Under the pieces are notes generated by a model. That model did no database searches, was not told the origin of the DNA, and saw only the letters and a program-made list of their open reading frames with translations. From UBA1306 sp964396415 (GTDB lineage Bacteria > Spirochaetota > Spirochaetia > Treponematales > Rectinemataceae), in contig CAYNFM010000004.1 of NCBI GenBank assembly GCA_964396415.1, positions 15,311 through 79,310 on the forward strand: a stretch of DNA of 64,000 bases, given 5' to 3'. This document shows positions 52,061 to 63,724 of the stretch, piece by piece (positions within the stretch are counted from its first letter, which is position 1; each line of letters starts with the position of its first letter). The position numbers were made by a program, and so were the translations under genes.

Positions 52061-53981
52061 ATGAAGGGAACGATTGCCGAGAAGATCCTCAAGGCCCATC
52101 TGCTCGAGGGGAAGCTGCTTCCAGGTGAGGAGATCGGGATCAGGATCGACCAGACCCTTACCCAGGACGCCACCGGGACGATGGTGTACCTGGAGTTCGA
52201 GTCCATGGGGCTCGAGAGGATCAGGAACGAGCTCGCGGTCAGCTATATCGATCACAACGTGATCCAGACGGACTATCGCAACGCCGACGACCATCGCTTC
52301 CTCCAATCGGCTGCGCGCAGGTACGGAGTCATCCTCTCCCAGCCGGGCAACGGGGTCTCCCACCACATCCATCGCCAGAGGTTCGGCATACCGGGCAAGA
52401 CCCTCCTCGGGTCGGACAGCCACACGACGACGGGCGGCTGCCTCGGCATGCTCGCGATGGGCGCCGGCGGGATCAGCGTGGCGATGGCCATGGCGGGCCT
52501 GCCCTACTATATCAACGTGCCGGAGATTTGGAGGATCCGGGTCGAGGGGGCCTTCCAGCCCTTCGTCTCGGGCAAGGACCTCATCCTCAGCCTGCTCAAG
52601 GACTACAGCTGCGCGGCGGGAGTCGGCAAGATCATGGAGTTCGACGGCCCCGGGCTGCGCAACGTGGACATGGCGGCGCGCGCGACGGTGGCCAACATGT
52701 CCGTGGACATGGGCTTCACCGCCTGCGTCTTCCCTTCGGACGAGATCACGAAAGACTTCCTCGCGCGCAACTCGCGGCCGGGGGACTTCGCCCCCCTCGC
52801 CGCCGACGCGGGCGCCGAGTACGAGCGGACCACGGACGTGAATCTCGGCGACATCGAACCGATGGTCGCCTGCCCGAGCAATCCCGACAACGTAAAGGCG
52901 GCGAAGGACCTCGGCGACGTCGTCGTCCACCAGGTCATAATCGGCTCCTCCTGCAACGGCGATTTCAGGGACTTCATGATCGCCGCCAAGATCGTCGAGG
53001 GCAAGCTGCGCCATCCCGACCTGAGCTTCGAGATCAACACCGGCAGCCGGCAGACCCTCGAGAACATCCTGACCGCCGGGGGACTCGCCTCCCTCATCGA
53101 CGCGGGCGCGAGGGTGCACGAGCCCGGCTGCCTCGGCTGCATCGGCATGGGCCAGGCTCCGGCCACGGGCACCAACTCGCTGCGCACCTTCCCCCGCAAC
53201 TTCAAGGGCAGGAGCGGTACCCTCGACGACGCCGTCTACCTCTGCTCTCCGGAGACGGCCGCGGCCTCGGCCCTGACCGGAAGGATCACCGATCCCAGGA
53301 CCTTGGGGGCCTATCCCTCCGTCGAGTACCCCGAAACCTATAGATTCAACCCGAAATGGCTCGTCATGCCGCCCGAGGATCCGGGAAAGGCGGAGCTGAT
53401 CAAGGGTCCCAACATAAGGCCCTTCCCGCGCTTCCCCGAGCTCGAGGATTCGATAAAGGGCGAAGTCCTCATTAAGGTCAAGGACGACGTCAGCACCGAC
53501 ATCATAATGCCAGCCGGCACCCAGGTCCTGCCTTTGCGCAGCAACATCCCCGAGATCAGCAATTACGTGTTCTACGTGATCGACAAGGATTTCGCCAAGC
53601 GGGCCAAGGAAAAGGGCGGGGGGGTGGTCGTCGGCGGAGCGAACTACGGTCAGGGCTCCTCGCGCGAGCACGCCGCCCTCGCGCCCCGCTACCTCGGCGT
53701 AGGGGCCAAGATAGCCAAGAGCTTCGCGCGGATCCACAAGGAGAATCTCATAGACTTCGGCATCCTCCCCCTCGAGTTCGCCGATCCCTCGGACTACGAC
53801 AATATCGCCCAGGGCGATCTCGTCGAGCTCTCCGGCCTGCGCGCCTTCGTCGCCTCCGGCGTCTCGGGAACGGAACTACGCGTCGGAGGCTCTCCGGTCA
53901 AGGTCGTCCTCGACGTCTCGCCCCGGCATAGGAGGATTCTCCTGGCCGGCGGCGTGCTCAATATGGCGCAAGGAGGGATGG

Positions 53982-53992
<11 letters not shown>
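52061..53992 (+). CDS. acn: aconitate hydratase
   Basis: 643 residues. Substrate/cluster regions seen: GVSHHIHRQRFGIPGKTLLGSDSHTTTGGCLGMLAMGAGG, SSCNGDFRDF with the first cluster Cys, GCLGCIGMGQAP with the other two, and the C-terminal swivel domain with GGANYGQGSSREHAALAPRYLG. Isomerises citrate and isocitrate with a [4Fe-4S] cluster. Shorter than AcnA (about 890), like aconitases of many anaerobes and of mitochondria-like type. Ends inside the start of sdhA (11-base overlap). Confidence 0.93.
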
Positions 53993-55714
<1,722 letters not shown>

Positions 55715-55715
<1 letters not shown>

Positions 55716-56431
55716 TGAAGATAACCTTCGCCATTCAGCGTTTCGATCCCGAGAAGGACTCGAGTCCCCATTTCGAGGATTTCGAGCTCGATCTGGCCCC
55801 CGAGGCCAGGGTTCTCGACGGCCTCGTGCACATCAAGACCTATCTCGACGGTACCCTCGCCTTCCGCAAGAGCTGCGCCCACGGAATCTGCGGCTCGGAC
55901 GCGATGCTGATCGACGGACAGGAGAGGCTCGCCTGCAAGACTCTCCTCCGGGACCTGGGGGCCGCCGAGGGCTCATCGATCCGCATCGAGCCCCTCAAGT
56001 GCCTCCCCCTCCAGCGCGATCTCATGGTCGACCAGGAACCCTTCTTCTCGGCCTATCGCTCGGTCAAGCCCTATCTCATCAACGCCGAGCCCGCCGGCCC
56101 CAAGGAGAGGAAGCAGAGCCAGGCCGAGCGCGAGGAGATAGACGATGCCACCAAATGCATCCTCTGCGCATCCTGCTATTCGGCCTGTCCCGTGCTGCGG
56201 GACAAGAACCCCGCCTTCATCGGGCCCGCCGCCGTCCTCAACGCCGCGCGCTTCGTCTTCGACAGCCGCGATCGGGGCACGGGCGAGCGCCTGCCGGCCC
56301 TGGACCGGCCCGACGGCGTCTGGGCCTGCGAGAGCAAATTTCGATGCACACAGGTCTGCCCGAGAGGCATAAAGGTCACGAAAAGCATTAACTTAACCAA
56401 GAGGAGAATCGAAAGCCTGAACAAGCAGTGA
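55715..56431 (+). CDS. sdhB: succinate dehydrogenase/fumarate reductase iron-sulfur subunit
   Basis: 238 residues from the ATG that shares one base with the sdhA stop. [2Fe-2S] ligands Cys54, Cys59, Asp62 and Cys74 (KSCAHGICGSDAM), with Asp in the third place as in E. coli SdhB. [4Fe-4S] motif CILCASCYSACP and the third-cluster CESKFRCTQVCP follow. It bridges the flavin to a quinone-binding anchor. No sdhC/sdhD gene follows; sucC starts 10 bases later. Confidence 0.94.
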
Positions 56432-56441
56432 GAGGTGGACC

Positions 56442-57623
56442 GTGAAACTGATGGAATACCAATCGCGGCAGCTGCTCGAGGAGTACGGGATCCCCGTGCC
56501 CGAGGCCGAGGTCGCCGATACCCCGGAGGCGGCGTCCGCCGCCCAGGCCAAGCTGGGGGGAATGGTCGTCGTCAAGGCCCAGGTCCTCTCGGGCGGCAGG
56601 GGCAAGGCCGGAGGCGTCCGCATCGCGAGGACCCCCGAGGACGCCGCGGCCGTAGCCGGGCGCATACTCGCCCTCGAGATCGGCGGCCATCGGGTGCAGA
56701 GGCTCCTCGTGACGAGGGCCGTGAAGAGCGTCAAGGAATACTACCTCAGCGTCCTCGTCGACCGGAATTCCAAGGGCATCGAGGCCGTGTTCAGCGACAA
56801 AGGCGGGATCACCATCGAGGAGGCCGCGGCCGGCCATCCCGGCAGGATACGCCACATCGCGCTCGATCCCTTCCGCGGCCCCGACGAGGCGGCCTTCCTC
56901 GCGGGCATGGGCGCCGACGACCAAGGAGCCGTCGGCGGAGGCGCGCCGGGCTCGGGCGCTCTCGACCCGAAAGTCGCGCGCGGCATCTACGAGATCGCCG
57001 CCTCCCTCTATCGCCTCTGCTCCGAGAAGGACTGCAGCCTCGTCGAGCTCAACCCCCTCTCTCTCGTCGAGGGAGGGAGGCTCGTCGCCCTCGACGCGAA
57101 GATCGTGGTGGACGACAACGGCCTCCCGATGCACCCCGAGCTCCTTCCCCTGCGCAATCCCGAGGAGTACGGGAGCGACGAGATCGAGGCGCGCGAGGCC
57201 GGCCTCAGCTACGTGGGCCTGGACGGGAACATAGGCTGCATGGTGAACGGCGCCGGGCTCTCGATGGCCACGATGGACCTCATCAAGTACTACGGCGCGG
57301 CGCCCGCCAACTTCCTGGATATCGGGGGGAGCTCGAACCCGGAGAAGGTGGTCAAGGCCTTTTCCATCCTCACGGGAAAGCCCGGCGTCAAGGCCATACT
57401 CATCAATATCTTCGGCGGCATAACCCGTTGCGACGACGTCGCGAACGGCATCATCAAGGCGAGGTCGATGATAGAGATCGGCGTGCCGATCGTCATCAGG
57501 CTCATCGGCACCAATGACGCGAAGGCGAAAGAGATATTGAAGGAGGCCGGGATCGAGGCCTACAACGACCTCGGCGAGGCCATCAAGCGAGTGGTGTCCT
57601 ACGTGAACGGGGGCGCGGCATGA
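56442..57623 (+). CDS. sucC: succinyl-CoA synthetase beta subunit
   Basis: 393 residues. The GTG start gives MKLMEYQSRQLLEEYGIPVP, the standard opening, and has GAGAGG before it; an ATG nine bases in would cut the family start. ATP-grasp domain with VVVKAQVLSGGRGKAGGV, and ILINIFGGITRCDDVANGI near the end. It makes succinate and CoA with nucleoside triphosphate. Overlaps sucD by four bases. Confidence 0.95.
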   Translation: MKLMEYQSRQLLEEYGIPVPEAEVADTPEAASAAQAKLGGMVVVKAQVLSGGRGKAGGVRIARTPEDAAAVAGRILALEIGGHRVQRLLVTRAVKSVKEYYLSVLVDRNSKGIEAVFSDKGGITIEEAAAGHPGRIRHIALDPFRGPDEAAFLAGMGADDQGAVGGGAPGSGALDPKVARGIYEIAASLYRLCSEKDCSLVELNPLSLVEGGRLVALDAKIVVDDNGLPMHPELLPLRNPEEYGSDEIEAREAGLSYVGLDGNIGCMVNGAGLSMATMDLIKYYGAAPANFLDIGGSSNPEKVVKAFSILTGKPGVKAILINIFGGITRCDDVANGIIKARSMIEIGVPIVIRLIGTNDAKAKEILKEAGIEAYNDLGEAIKRVVSYVNGGAA

Positions 57624-58480
57624 GCATCCTGGTGGACGGGGATACGAAAGTCATCGTTCAGGGCATCACGGGACGGGACGGCTCCTTCCATGCGAGGAGC
57701 ATGCTCGCCTACGGCACCAAGGTGGTGGGCGGCGTCACTCCGGGCAAGGGCGGGACGAGCGTCGACTCGATGCCCGTATTCGACGCCGTAGACGAGGCCG
57801 TGCGATCGACGGGCGCCGACGCGAGCATCATCTTCGTCCCGGCCCGTTTCGCCACGGCCGCCATACGGGAGGCGGCCGACAGTCCCATCAGGCTCATCGT
57901 GTGCATTACCGAGGGAGTCCCCCTCGTGGAGATGGCGCAGAGCTACCGATACGTCAAGGACCGAGGCAAGCTGCTCGTCGGGCCCAACTGCCCTGGTCTC
58001 ATCTCTCCCGGCAAATGCAAGATAGGCATAATGCCGGGGCAGATCCATACGCCCGGCGGCGTCGGGGTGATCTCGCGCTCGGGCACTCTCACCTACGAGA
58101 TAGTCTACAACCTGACCAAGGCCGGCCTCGGCCAGTCCACCTGCATCGGCATCGGGGGCGACCCCATCACGGGCCTCGGCTTCGTCGAAGTGCTGGAGAT
58201 GTTCGGAAAGGATCAGGGCACGGACTCGGTCGTCATCATCGGCGAGATCGGCGGCGAGGCGGAAGAGGAAGCCGCCGACTACGTCAAGCGCGGCTACCCC
58301 AAGAAGGTCGTCGCCTTCATAGCGGGCAGGACGGCCCCGCCGGAGAAGAAGATGGGTCACGCGGGCGCCATCATCTCGGGCAGCCGCGGCACGCCCGATT
58401 CCAAGATCAAGGCCTTCGGCGACGCCGGCGTGACCGTGGTGGACCGTCCCGACCAAATCCCCGCGGCCCTGCGGGGCTAG
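57620..58480 (+). CDS. sucD: succinyl-CoA synthetase alpha subunit
   Basis: 286 residues. CoA-binding opening VQGITGRDGSFHARSMLAYG, VGPNCPGLISPGKCKIGIMPG, GRSGT-type RSGTLTYEIVYNLT, and the phosphorylated His in KKMGHAGAIISG. Forms the complex with SucC; starts in the end of sucC. Confidence 0.95.
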   Translation: MSILVDGDTKVIVQGITGRDGSFHARSMLAYGTKVVGGVTPGKGGTSVDSMPVFDAVDEAVRSTGADASIIFVPARFATAAIREAADSPIRLIVCITEGVPLVEMAQSYRYVKDRGKLLVGPNCPGLISPGKCKIGIMPGQIHTPGGVGVISRSGTLTYEIVYNLTKAGLGQSTCIGIGGDPITGLGFVEVLEMFGKDQGTDSVVIIGEIGGEAEEEAADYVKRGYPKKVVAFIAGRTAPPEKKMGHAGAIISGSRGTPDSKIKAFGDAGVTVVDRPDQIPAALRG

Positions 58481-58481
58481 G

Positions 58482-61271
58482 ATGCTCAACAACAGCTTCG
58501 ACCTGCTCGAAGAGATCCTCTCCGACGGTCGGGCGCTGGACAATAAGGCCGAAGACTTCCATGCCCTCCCGCCTCGGGCGAACGGGCGTCGTCTCGACGC
58601 TCTCCGCGACGGCGCCGCGCGTGCCAACGGCGATATTCGTGCCGAATGCTCCGGGGAGGACGATCCGGCCTATCGGCAAAGCAGGGTCGACAGCCTCCTC
58701 TGGGCCTACCGCGACGTGGGCTATCTCTACGCCGATCTCAACCCATTGGGCGAGTCCTACTCCGAGGAATTCACCTCCCTGAGCCAGGTAAAGGAGAAGA
58801 ACTTCCATCGCCTCGGCCTCGAGGAGTTCGGCCTTTCGGACGCCGACCTCGACGCCGAGTTCTTCGCCGGCGGCGGCCTGCGCGCGACAATGCCGCTTCG
58901 GGATATCCTCGAGACGTTCCGCCGCATCTATTGCGGCTATATCGGCGTGGAGTTCCTCCATATCCAGAACAAGGACATGCGCCAATGGCTCATCTCGCGC
59001 ATGGAGGACAGCGCCTATTCCCCCCCCCTCGACGAGGCGCAGAAGCGGATCATCCTCGGGGATCTCGTCGAGGCCGAGGAGCTCGAGCGCTTCCTGCAGA
59101 GAACCTTCATCGGCCAGAAGCGCTTCTCCCTCGAGGGATCGGAGGCCGTCATCCCGGCCCTGCACTTCCTCCTCGACGGCGCCGCTCCGCGCGGGATAGA
59201 GCGTATCGTGATGGGAGCCTCCCATCGCGGCAGGCTGTCCATCCTCTCGCTCATCGTCGGCAAGCCCCTCGAGGAGCTCCTCTATCTCTTCGAGGAAGGC
59301 TTCACGCCCGGGGTCTTCGGCGGCTCGGACGACGTGAAGTACCATATCGGCTACTCCTCGATCCACCGCAACGACGACGGCTCCTCGGTGGCGATCAGTC
59401 TCGCGCCCAACGCCAGCCATCTGGAGTCCGTGGGCCCTATCGTCGAAGGCCGCGCGCGCGGCGTCCAAGACCTCTTGGGCGACGCCGGGGGGAAGCGCGT
59501 GCTTCCCGTCGTCATCCACGGCGACGCCGCGATCGCCGGACAGGGCGTCGTAGCCGAGACCTTCAACATGTCCCAGCTCCGCGGCTACGGCACGGGAGGC
59601 AGCATCCACGTGGTGATCAACAACCAGATCGGCTTCACCACTCCCTCGCGCGACGCCCATTCCAATCTCAATCCCACCGACATCGCGAAGATGAATCCCG
59701 TACCCGTTTTCCACGTCAACGGCGATAGGCCCGAGGAGGTCGTCCGCGTGATGCGGACCGCCCTGGACTTCCGCCAGGCCTTCGGCAGCGACGTCGTCGT
59801 CGACATCTTCTGCTACCGCCGCCTCGGGCACAACGAAGGCGACGAGCCTTCCTTCACCCACCCCTTCATGTACGAACTCATCCAGGCCCATCCATCGGCC
59901 GCCGCGATCTACGGCGCGGAATGCGTCGAGTCCGGCCTCGTCTCCGCTCCCGAGCTCGAGAAGATGCGTAAGGACTACGCCGCGACATTGGAAAGGGCGC
60001 TCCGGCGCGAGAGGGCAGCCCCGGAGGCCGCTGCGGCCCCGGAGGGAGCGGTCGCGAGCGAAGAGCGCGGCGATGGCCCGGTCGCCGATACGCGGGTCGA
60101 CGAGGAGACCCTGTCGCGCCTCGTGGAGGGCGTCTCCGCCGTGCCCTCGGGCATGCGGATCCACGACAAGCTCAAGTCCATCGTGGCCGGGAAGCTCAAG
60201 GCCTTCAGGGAGAGGGGCGTCCTAGATTGGTCCCTCGCCGAGGCGGCGGCCTTCGGAAGCCTCCTCCTCGAGGGGGTCTCCGTGAGGCTGTCCGGCGAGG
60301 ACTCGGAGCGGGGCACCTTTTCCCAGCGCCACCTCGTATGGTGGGAGGCCGGCGAGAGGACGAGCTCCTTCTACGTCCCCCTCGACAACCTCGCGCCCGG
60401 GCAGAAGAAGCTCGCCGTCTACGACAGCCCCCTCTCCGAGTTCGGCGTCCTCGGCTTCGAGTACGGCTACGCTGCCGAGCGCGAGGACGCTCTCGTGATG
60501 TGGGAGGCCCAGTTCGGCGACTTCTCGAACGGAGGCCAGGTCGTGATCGACAACTACATCATCGCCGCCGAGGCCAAGTGGGGCACGGCGGACGGCCTCG
60601 TCCTCCTCCTGCCCCACGGCTACGAAGGCCAGGGCCCCGAGCACTCGAGCGCCCATCTCGAGCGCTTCCTCCTCCTCTGCGCCGAAGGCAACATCAGGGT
60701 CGCCTATCCCACGACGCCCGCACAATACTTCCACCTCCTTCGGGCCCAGGCCAAGGACCCCGTCAAGAAGCCCCTGATTATAATGACGCCCAAGAGCCTC
60801 CTCCGGCATCCCGCGGCCCTCTCGCCTCTCGCCGACTTCGCGGCCTCGGGCTTCCGGCCCCTGCTCGAGGACCCCTCGCCTCCCGACGAGGCGCGCGCCC
60901 GTGCCGTCCTCTTCTGCTCGGGCAAGATCTATTACGAGCTGGCGAGGAAGAAGAAAGAGGATCTAAGGACCGACGTGGACATCGTCCGGATCGAGCGTCT
61001 CTATCCCTTCCCCGAAGCTGAGCTCGAGAAGCTCCTCGCGGAGCAGGCCGCGGCGACATCCTTCTCCTGGGTGCAGGAAGAGCCCAGGAACAGAGGAGCA
61101 TGGAATTTCGTCCGCGAGAATTTCGAGGCATCGTTCCCGAAGCTGGAGCTCCGCTACGTCGGGCGCAAGGCGAGCGCCAGCCCCGCGACGGGTTCGCACG
61201 AGAGGCACGCGAGCGAGCAGTCCGAGATACTGGCCGCGGCCTTCGGCGAGCATCGAGGTGAAAGGCCATGA
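58482..61271 (+). CDS. sucA: 2-oxoglutarate dehydrogenase E1 component
   Basis: 929 residues, the normal size. TPP-site GDAAIAGQGVVAETFNMSQL, GYGTGGSIHVVINNQIGFTT, YRRLGHNEGDEPSFTHPFMY and the late HGYEGQGPEHSSAHLERFLLL are diagnostic of OGDH E1. It decarboxylates 2-oxoglutarate and passes succinyl to the lipoyl group of SucB. The linker at about 506-550 is Ala/Glu-rich and variable. Overlaps sucB by four bases. Confidence 0.95.
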   Translation: MLNNSFDLLEEILSDGRALDNKAEDFHALPPRANGRRLDALRDGAARANGDIRAECSGEDDPAYRQSRVDSLLWAYRDVGYLYADLNPLGESYSEEFTSLSQVKEKNFHRLGLEEFGLSDADLDAEFFAGGGLRATMPLRDILETFRRIYCGYIGVEFLHIQNKDMRQWLISRMEDSAYSPPLDEAQKRIILGDLVEAEELERFLQRTFIGQKRFSLEGSEAVIPALHFLLDGAAPRGIERIVMGASHRGRLSILSLIVGKPLEELLYLFEEGFTPGVFGGSDDVKYHIGYSSIHRNDDGSSVAISLAPNASHLESVGPIVEGRARGVQDLLGDAGGKRVLPVVIHGDAAIAGQGVVAETFNMSQLRGYGTGGSIHVVINNQIGFTTPSRDAHSNLNPTDIAKMNPVPVFHVNGDRPEEVVRVMRTALDFRQAFGSDVVVDIFCYRRLGHNEGDEPSFTHPFMYELIQAHPSAAAIYGAECVESGLVSAPELEKMRKDYAATLERALRRERAAPEAAAAPEGAVASEERGDGPVADTRVDEETLSRLVEGVSAVPSGMRIHDKLKSIVAGKLKAFRERGVLDWSLAEAAAFGSLLLEGVSVRLSGEDSERGTFSQRHLVWWEAGERTSSFYVPLDNLAPGQKKLAVYDSPLSEFGVLGFEYGYAAEREDALVMWEAQFGDFSNGGQVVIDNYIIAAEAKWGTADGLVLLLPHGYEGQGPEHSSAHLERFLLLCAEGNIRVAYPTTPAQYFHLLRAQAKDPVKKPLIIMTPKSLLRHPAALSPLADFAASGFRPLLEDPSPPDEARARAVLFCSGKIYYELARKKKEDLRTDVDIVRIERLYPFPEAELEKLLAEQAAATSFSWVQEEPRNRGAWNFVRENFEASFPKLELRYVGRKASASPATGSHERHASEQSEILAAAFGEHRGERP

Positions 61272-62380
61272 AGCAGGAGATAAAGGTTCCCGCCGTCGGA
61301 GAGTCGATTTCTCAAGCGCAGATCGCCGGCTGGCTCAGGAAGGAAGGCGAGTTCGTCCGCAAGGGCGAAGCTCTCGTCGAGCTCGAGTCAGAGAAGGCGA
61401 GCATGACAGTCCCCTCTCCCTTCGACGGCAGGCTGGAGATACTCCTCGGCGCGGGAGCCGAGGCGGCGATAGGCCAGGTCATAGCCTACGTCGACGAGGA
61501 GGCCGCGCCCGAGACCTCGGTTCCCGTCGCGGCCCCCGCTCCTGCTCCCGCCCCTGGTGTCGCGGCCCTTCCCGCGGCTCCTTCCGCGCCTGTCGTCGCG
61601 CCCGCGCTCGCATCGACCGTCGCGCCCGCTTCCGCGGCGCCCGGAGAGCCGAAGGCCTCGCGCGGAGCGACGGCGGCGGCCGAGGGCGTGACGCGCAGCC
61701 CCCTCTCGATGATGCGCAAGACGATAGCGAGGCGTCTCGTCCAGGCCAAGCAGGAAGCCGCCCATCTCACTACGTTCAACGAAGTCGACATGGAGGAGAT
61801 CATCCGGATACGCAAGGCCTTCGGCGAGGATTTCCAGGCCAAGTACCGGGCGAAGCTGGGCTTCATGTCCTTCTTCGTCAAGGCGGCGGTAAAGGCCCTC
61901 CAGGAGTTCCCGATCGTGAATTCCCGCATCGAGGGCGACGAGCTGGTGACGGCGGATTTCTACGACATCGGCGTCGCGGTGTCCACCGATCGCGGCCTCC
62001 TCGTGCCCGTCCTCCGCGACGCCGACAGGATGAGCTTCGGCGACATCGAGGCCAAGCTCGCCGATCTCGCGACGAGGGCGAGGGAGAAGAGGATCGAGCT
62101 CTCCGAGCTCCAAGGCGGTACCTTTACGATCACGAACGGCGGGGTCTTCGGCTCCATGCTCTCGACCCCCATCCCCAACTATCCCCAGTCCGCCATCCTT
62201 GGCATGCATGCCATACAGCGCAGGCCCGTGGCGGTCGGCGACGCGGTCGTCGTCAGGAGCATGATGTACCTCGCCCTGACCTACGACCACAGGCTCATAG
62301 ACGGGAGGGACGCGGTGCTCTTCCTCATCAAGATCAAGGAGAGCATCGAGGATCCCGAGAGATTGATCCTAGGCCTTTAG
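61268..62380 (+). CDS. sucB: dihydrolipoyl succinyltransferase (E2), lacking visible E3-binding domain
   Basis: 370 residues. One lipoyl domain with Lys43 in ESEKASMTV (usual ETDK), a 60-residue Ala/Pro linker (about 78-140), then the catalytic domain from SPLSMMRKTIARRLV with FFVKAAVKALQEFP and the active-site His341 in YDHRLIDGRDA. The peripheral-subunit-binding domain that normally sits in the linker to dock E3 is not seen; the protein is about 30-40 residues shorter than usual. No lpd gene follows. Confidence 0.9.
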   Translation: MKQEIKVPAVGESISQAQIAGWLRKEGEFVRKGEALVELESEKASMTVPSPFDGRLEILLGAGAEAAIGQVIAYVDEEAAPETSVPVAAPAPAPAPGVAALPAAPSAPVVAPALASTVAPASAAPGEPKASRGATAAAEGVTRSPLSMMRKTIARRLVQAKQEAAHLTTFNEVDMEEIIRIRKAFGEDFQAKYRAKLGFMSFFVKAAVKALQEFPIVNSRIEGDELVTADFYDIGVAVSTDRGLLVPVLRDADRMSFGDIEAKLADLATRAREKRIELSELQGGTFTITNGGVFGSMLSTPIPNYPQSAILGMHAIQRRPVAVGDAVVVRSMMYLALTYDHRLIDGRDAVLFLIKIKESIEDPERLILGL

Positions 62381-62589
62381 CGGCCCGAGAGGGCGGAAGG
62401 GGCGGGTATGGAGAGCGCGACCTACTCTAAGGGANNNNNNNNNNNNNNNNNNNNNNNNNNNNNNNNNNNNNNNNNNNNNNNNNNNNNNNNNNNNNNNNNN
62501 NNNNNNNNNNNNNNNNNNNNNNNNNNNNNNNNNNGCGGCCCGAGAGGGCGGAAGGGGCGGGTATGGAGAGCGCGACCTACTCTAAGGGA
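62380..62589. other. assembly gap (100 N) flanked by identical 55-bp ends
   Basis: 62380-62434 and 62535-62589 are identical 55-base sequences around a 100-N run (62435-62534). The copy contains the stop of sucB-adjacent sequence and the first nine codons of gltA, so a second, truncated gltA start at 62408 is an artefact. 55 bases is a common assembler k-mer overlap. Collapsing it leaves gltA 27 bases past sucB. Confidence 0.88.
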
Positions 62590-63708
62590 CTCGAAGGCGT
62601 CGTCGCCGGAGAGAGCGCGATCTGCAAGATCGACGGGGAGAGGGGGAGGCTGTCGTATCGCGGCTACTCGATCGAGGATCTCGCCGCGCATTCGAGCTTC
62701 GAGGAGGTGGTCTATCTCCTCCTGTACGGCAAGCTGCCGACCAAGTACGTCTTCGACGAGTTCTCGCAAAGGATGCGGGCCTCGCGGGCCCTGCACCCCA
62801 AGGTCGTGCAGATGATCCGCAACTTTCCCGAGGGGGGAAAGCCCATGGAGCTTCTCCAATCGGTGATGGCCTACCTCTCGGGCTACGTCGAGCATCGGAT
62901 CGAGCACTCCTCGACCTGCAATTGCCGACAGACCCTCCATCAGGTCGCCCAGCTCGCCACGGTAGCCGCGACCTACGCCCGCTTCAAGAACGGGCAGGAC
63001 TATCTCGAGCCGAGGATGGACCTTTCGCACGGCGCGAACTTACTGTACATGCTGCGGGGCCGCGAGCCGGACGAGGACGAGGGGAGGATCATGGATGCCT
63101 GCCTCGTCCTCCACGCCGAGCACGGCTTCAACGCGTCGACCTTCACGGCCCGCGTAGTGGCCTCGACGCTTTCCACCTGCTACTGCAGCATCGCGGCCGC
63201 GATAGGCGCCCTCTACGGCTCCCTCCACGGAGGCGCGAACGAGAAGGTCTTCGCCATGCTCGAGCAGATCGGCTCGGTCGACAAGGTCGAGGCCTGGGTG
63301 GGCAAGGCCTTCGAGGAGGCCCAGAAGATCATGGGCATGGGCCACCGCATCTACAAGACCAAGGATCCTCGCTCCAAGATCATGGAGGACTTCCTCGAGA
63401 CCCTATCGGCCAAGAAAGGCGACCGCGGGCAACTCGACATGCTCAAGAAGATCGAGCAGCTCGCGACGCCGCACTTCGAGTCGCTCGAGAAGAAGATCTA
63501 CCCCAACGTCGACTTCTACTCCGGCTCGGTCTACTATCTCCTGGGCATCCCCAAGTACCTCTACGCCCCGATCTTCGCCGTCGCCCGCATACCCGGCTGG
63601 CTGGCCCACATCCTCGAGCAGCGCGAGGGCAATCGGATCTTCCGCCCCGAGAGCATCTATACGGGCTCGGAGGACAGGCCCTACGAGCCCATGGAGAAGA
63701 GGCAGTAG
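62563..63708 (+). CDS. gltA: citrate synthase
   Basis: 381 residues, the short form. Active-site blocks: GSLHGGANEKVFAML (first His), GMGHRIYKTKDPRSKIM (second His and Arg), and the Asp in NVDFYSGSVYYLLGIP. YRGYSIEDLA opens the small N-terminal part. Condenses oxaloacetate and acetyl-CoA at the entry of the TCA cycle. It lies directly after sucB once the false gap is collapsed, so it is likely the last gene of the operon. Confidence 0.95.
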   Translation: MESATYSKGLEGVVAGESAICKIDGERGRLSYRGYSIEDLAAHSSFEEVVYLLLYGKLPTKYVFDEFSQRMRASRALHPKVVQMIRNFPEGGKPMELLQSVMAYLSGYVEHRIEHSSTCNCRQTLHQVAQLATVAATYARFKNGQDYLEPRMDLSHGANLLYMLRGREPDEDEGRIMDACLVLHAEHGFNASTFTARVVASTLSTCYCSIAAAIGALYGSLHGGANEKVFAMLEQIGSVDKVEAWVGKAFEEAQKIMGMGHRIYKTKDPRSKIMEDFLETLSAKKGDRGQLDMLKKIEQLATPHFESLEKKIYPNVDFYSGSVYYLLGIPKYLYAPIFAVARIPGWLAHILEQREGNRIFRPESIYTGSEDRPYEPMEKRQ

Positions 63709-63724
63709 GCCGGCGCCGCCCGAG

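Noticed and set aside
51329..53737. 802-codon minus-strand ORF opposite acn
   Set aside because: Only its last 186 codons (from 51889) look like a protein; the rest is antisense to a clear aconitase and is a high-GC shadow.
62408..62434. Second citrate synthase start
   Set aside because: Exact copy of the real start produced by overlapping contig ends around the N run.
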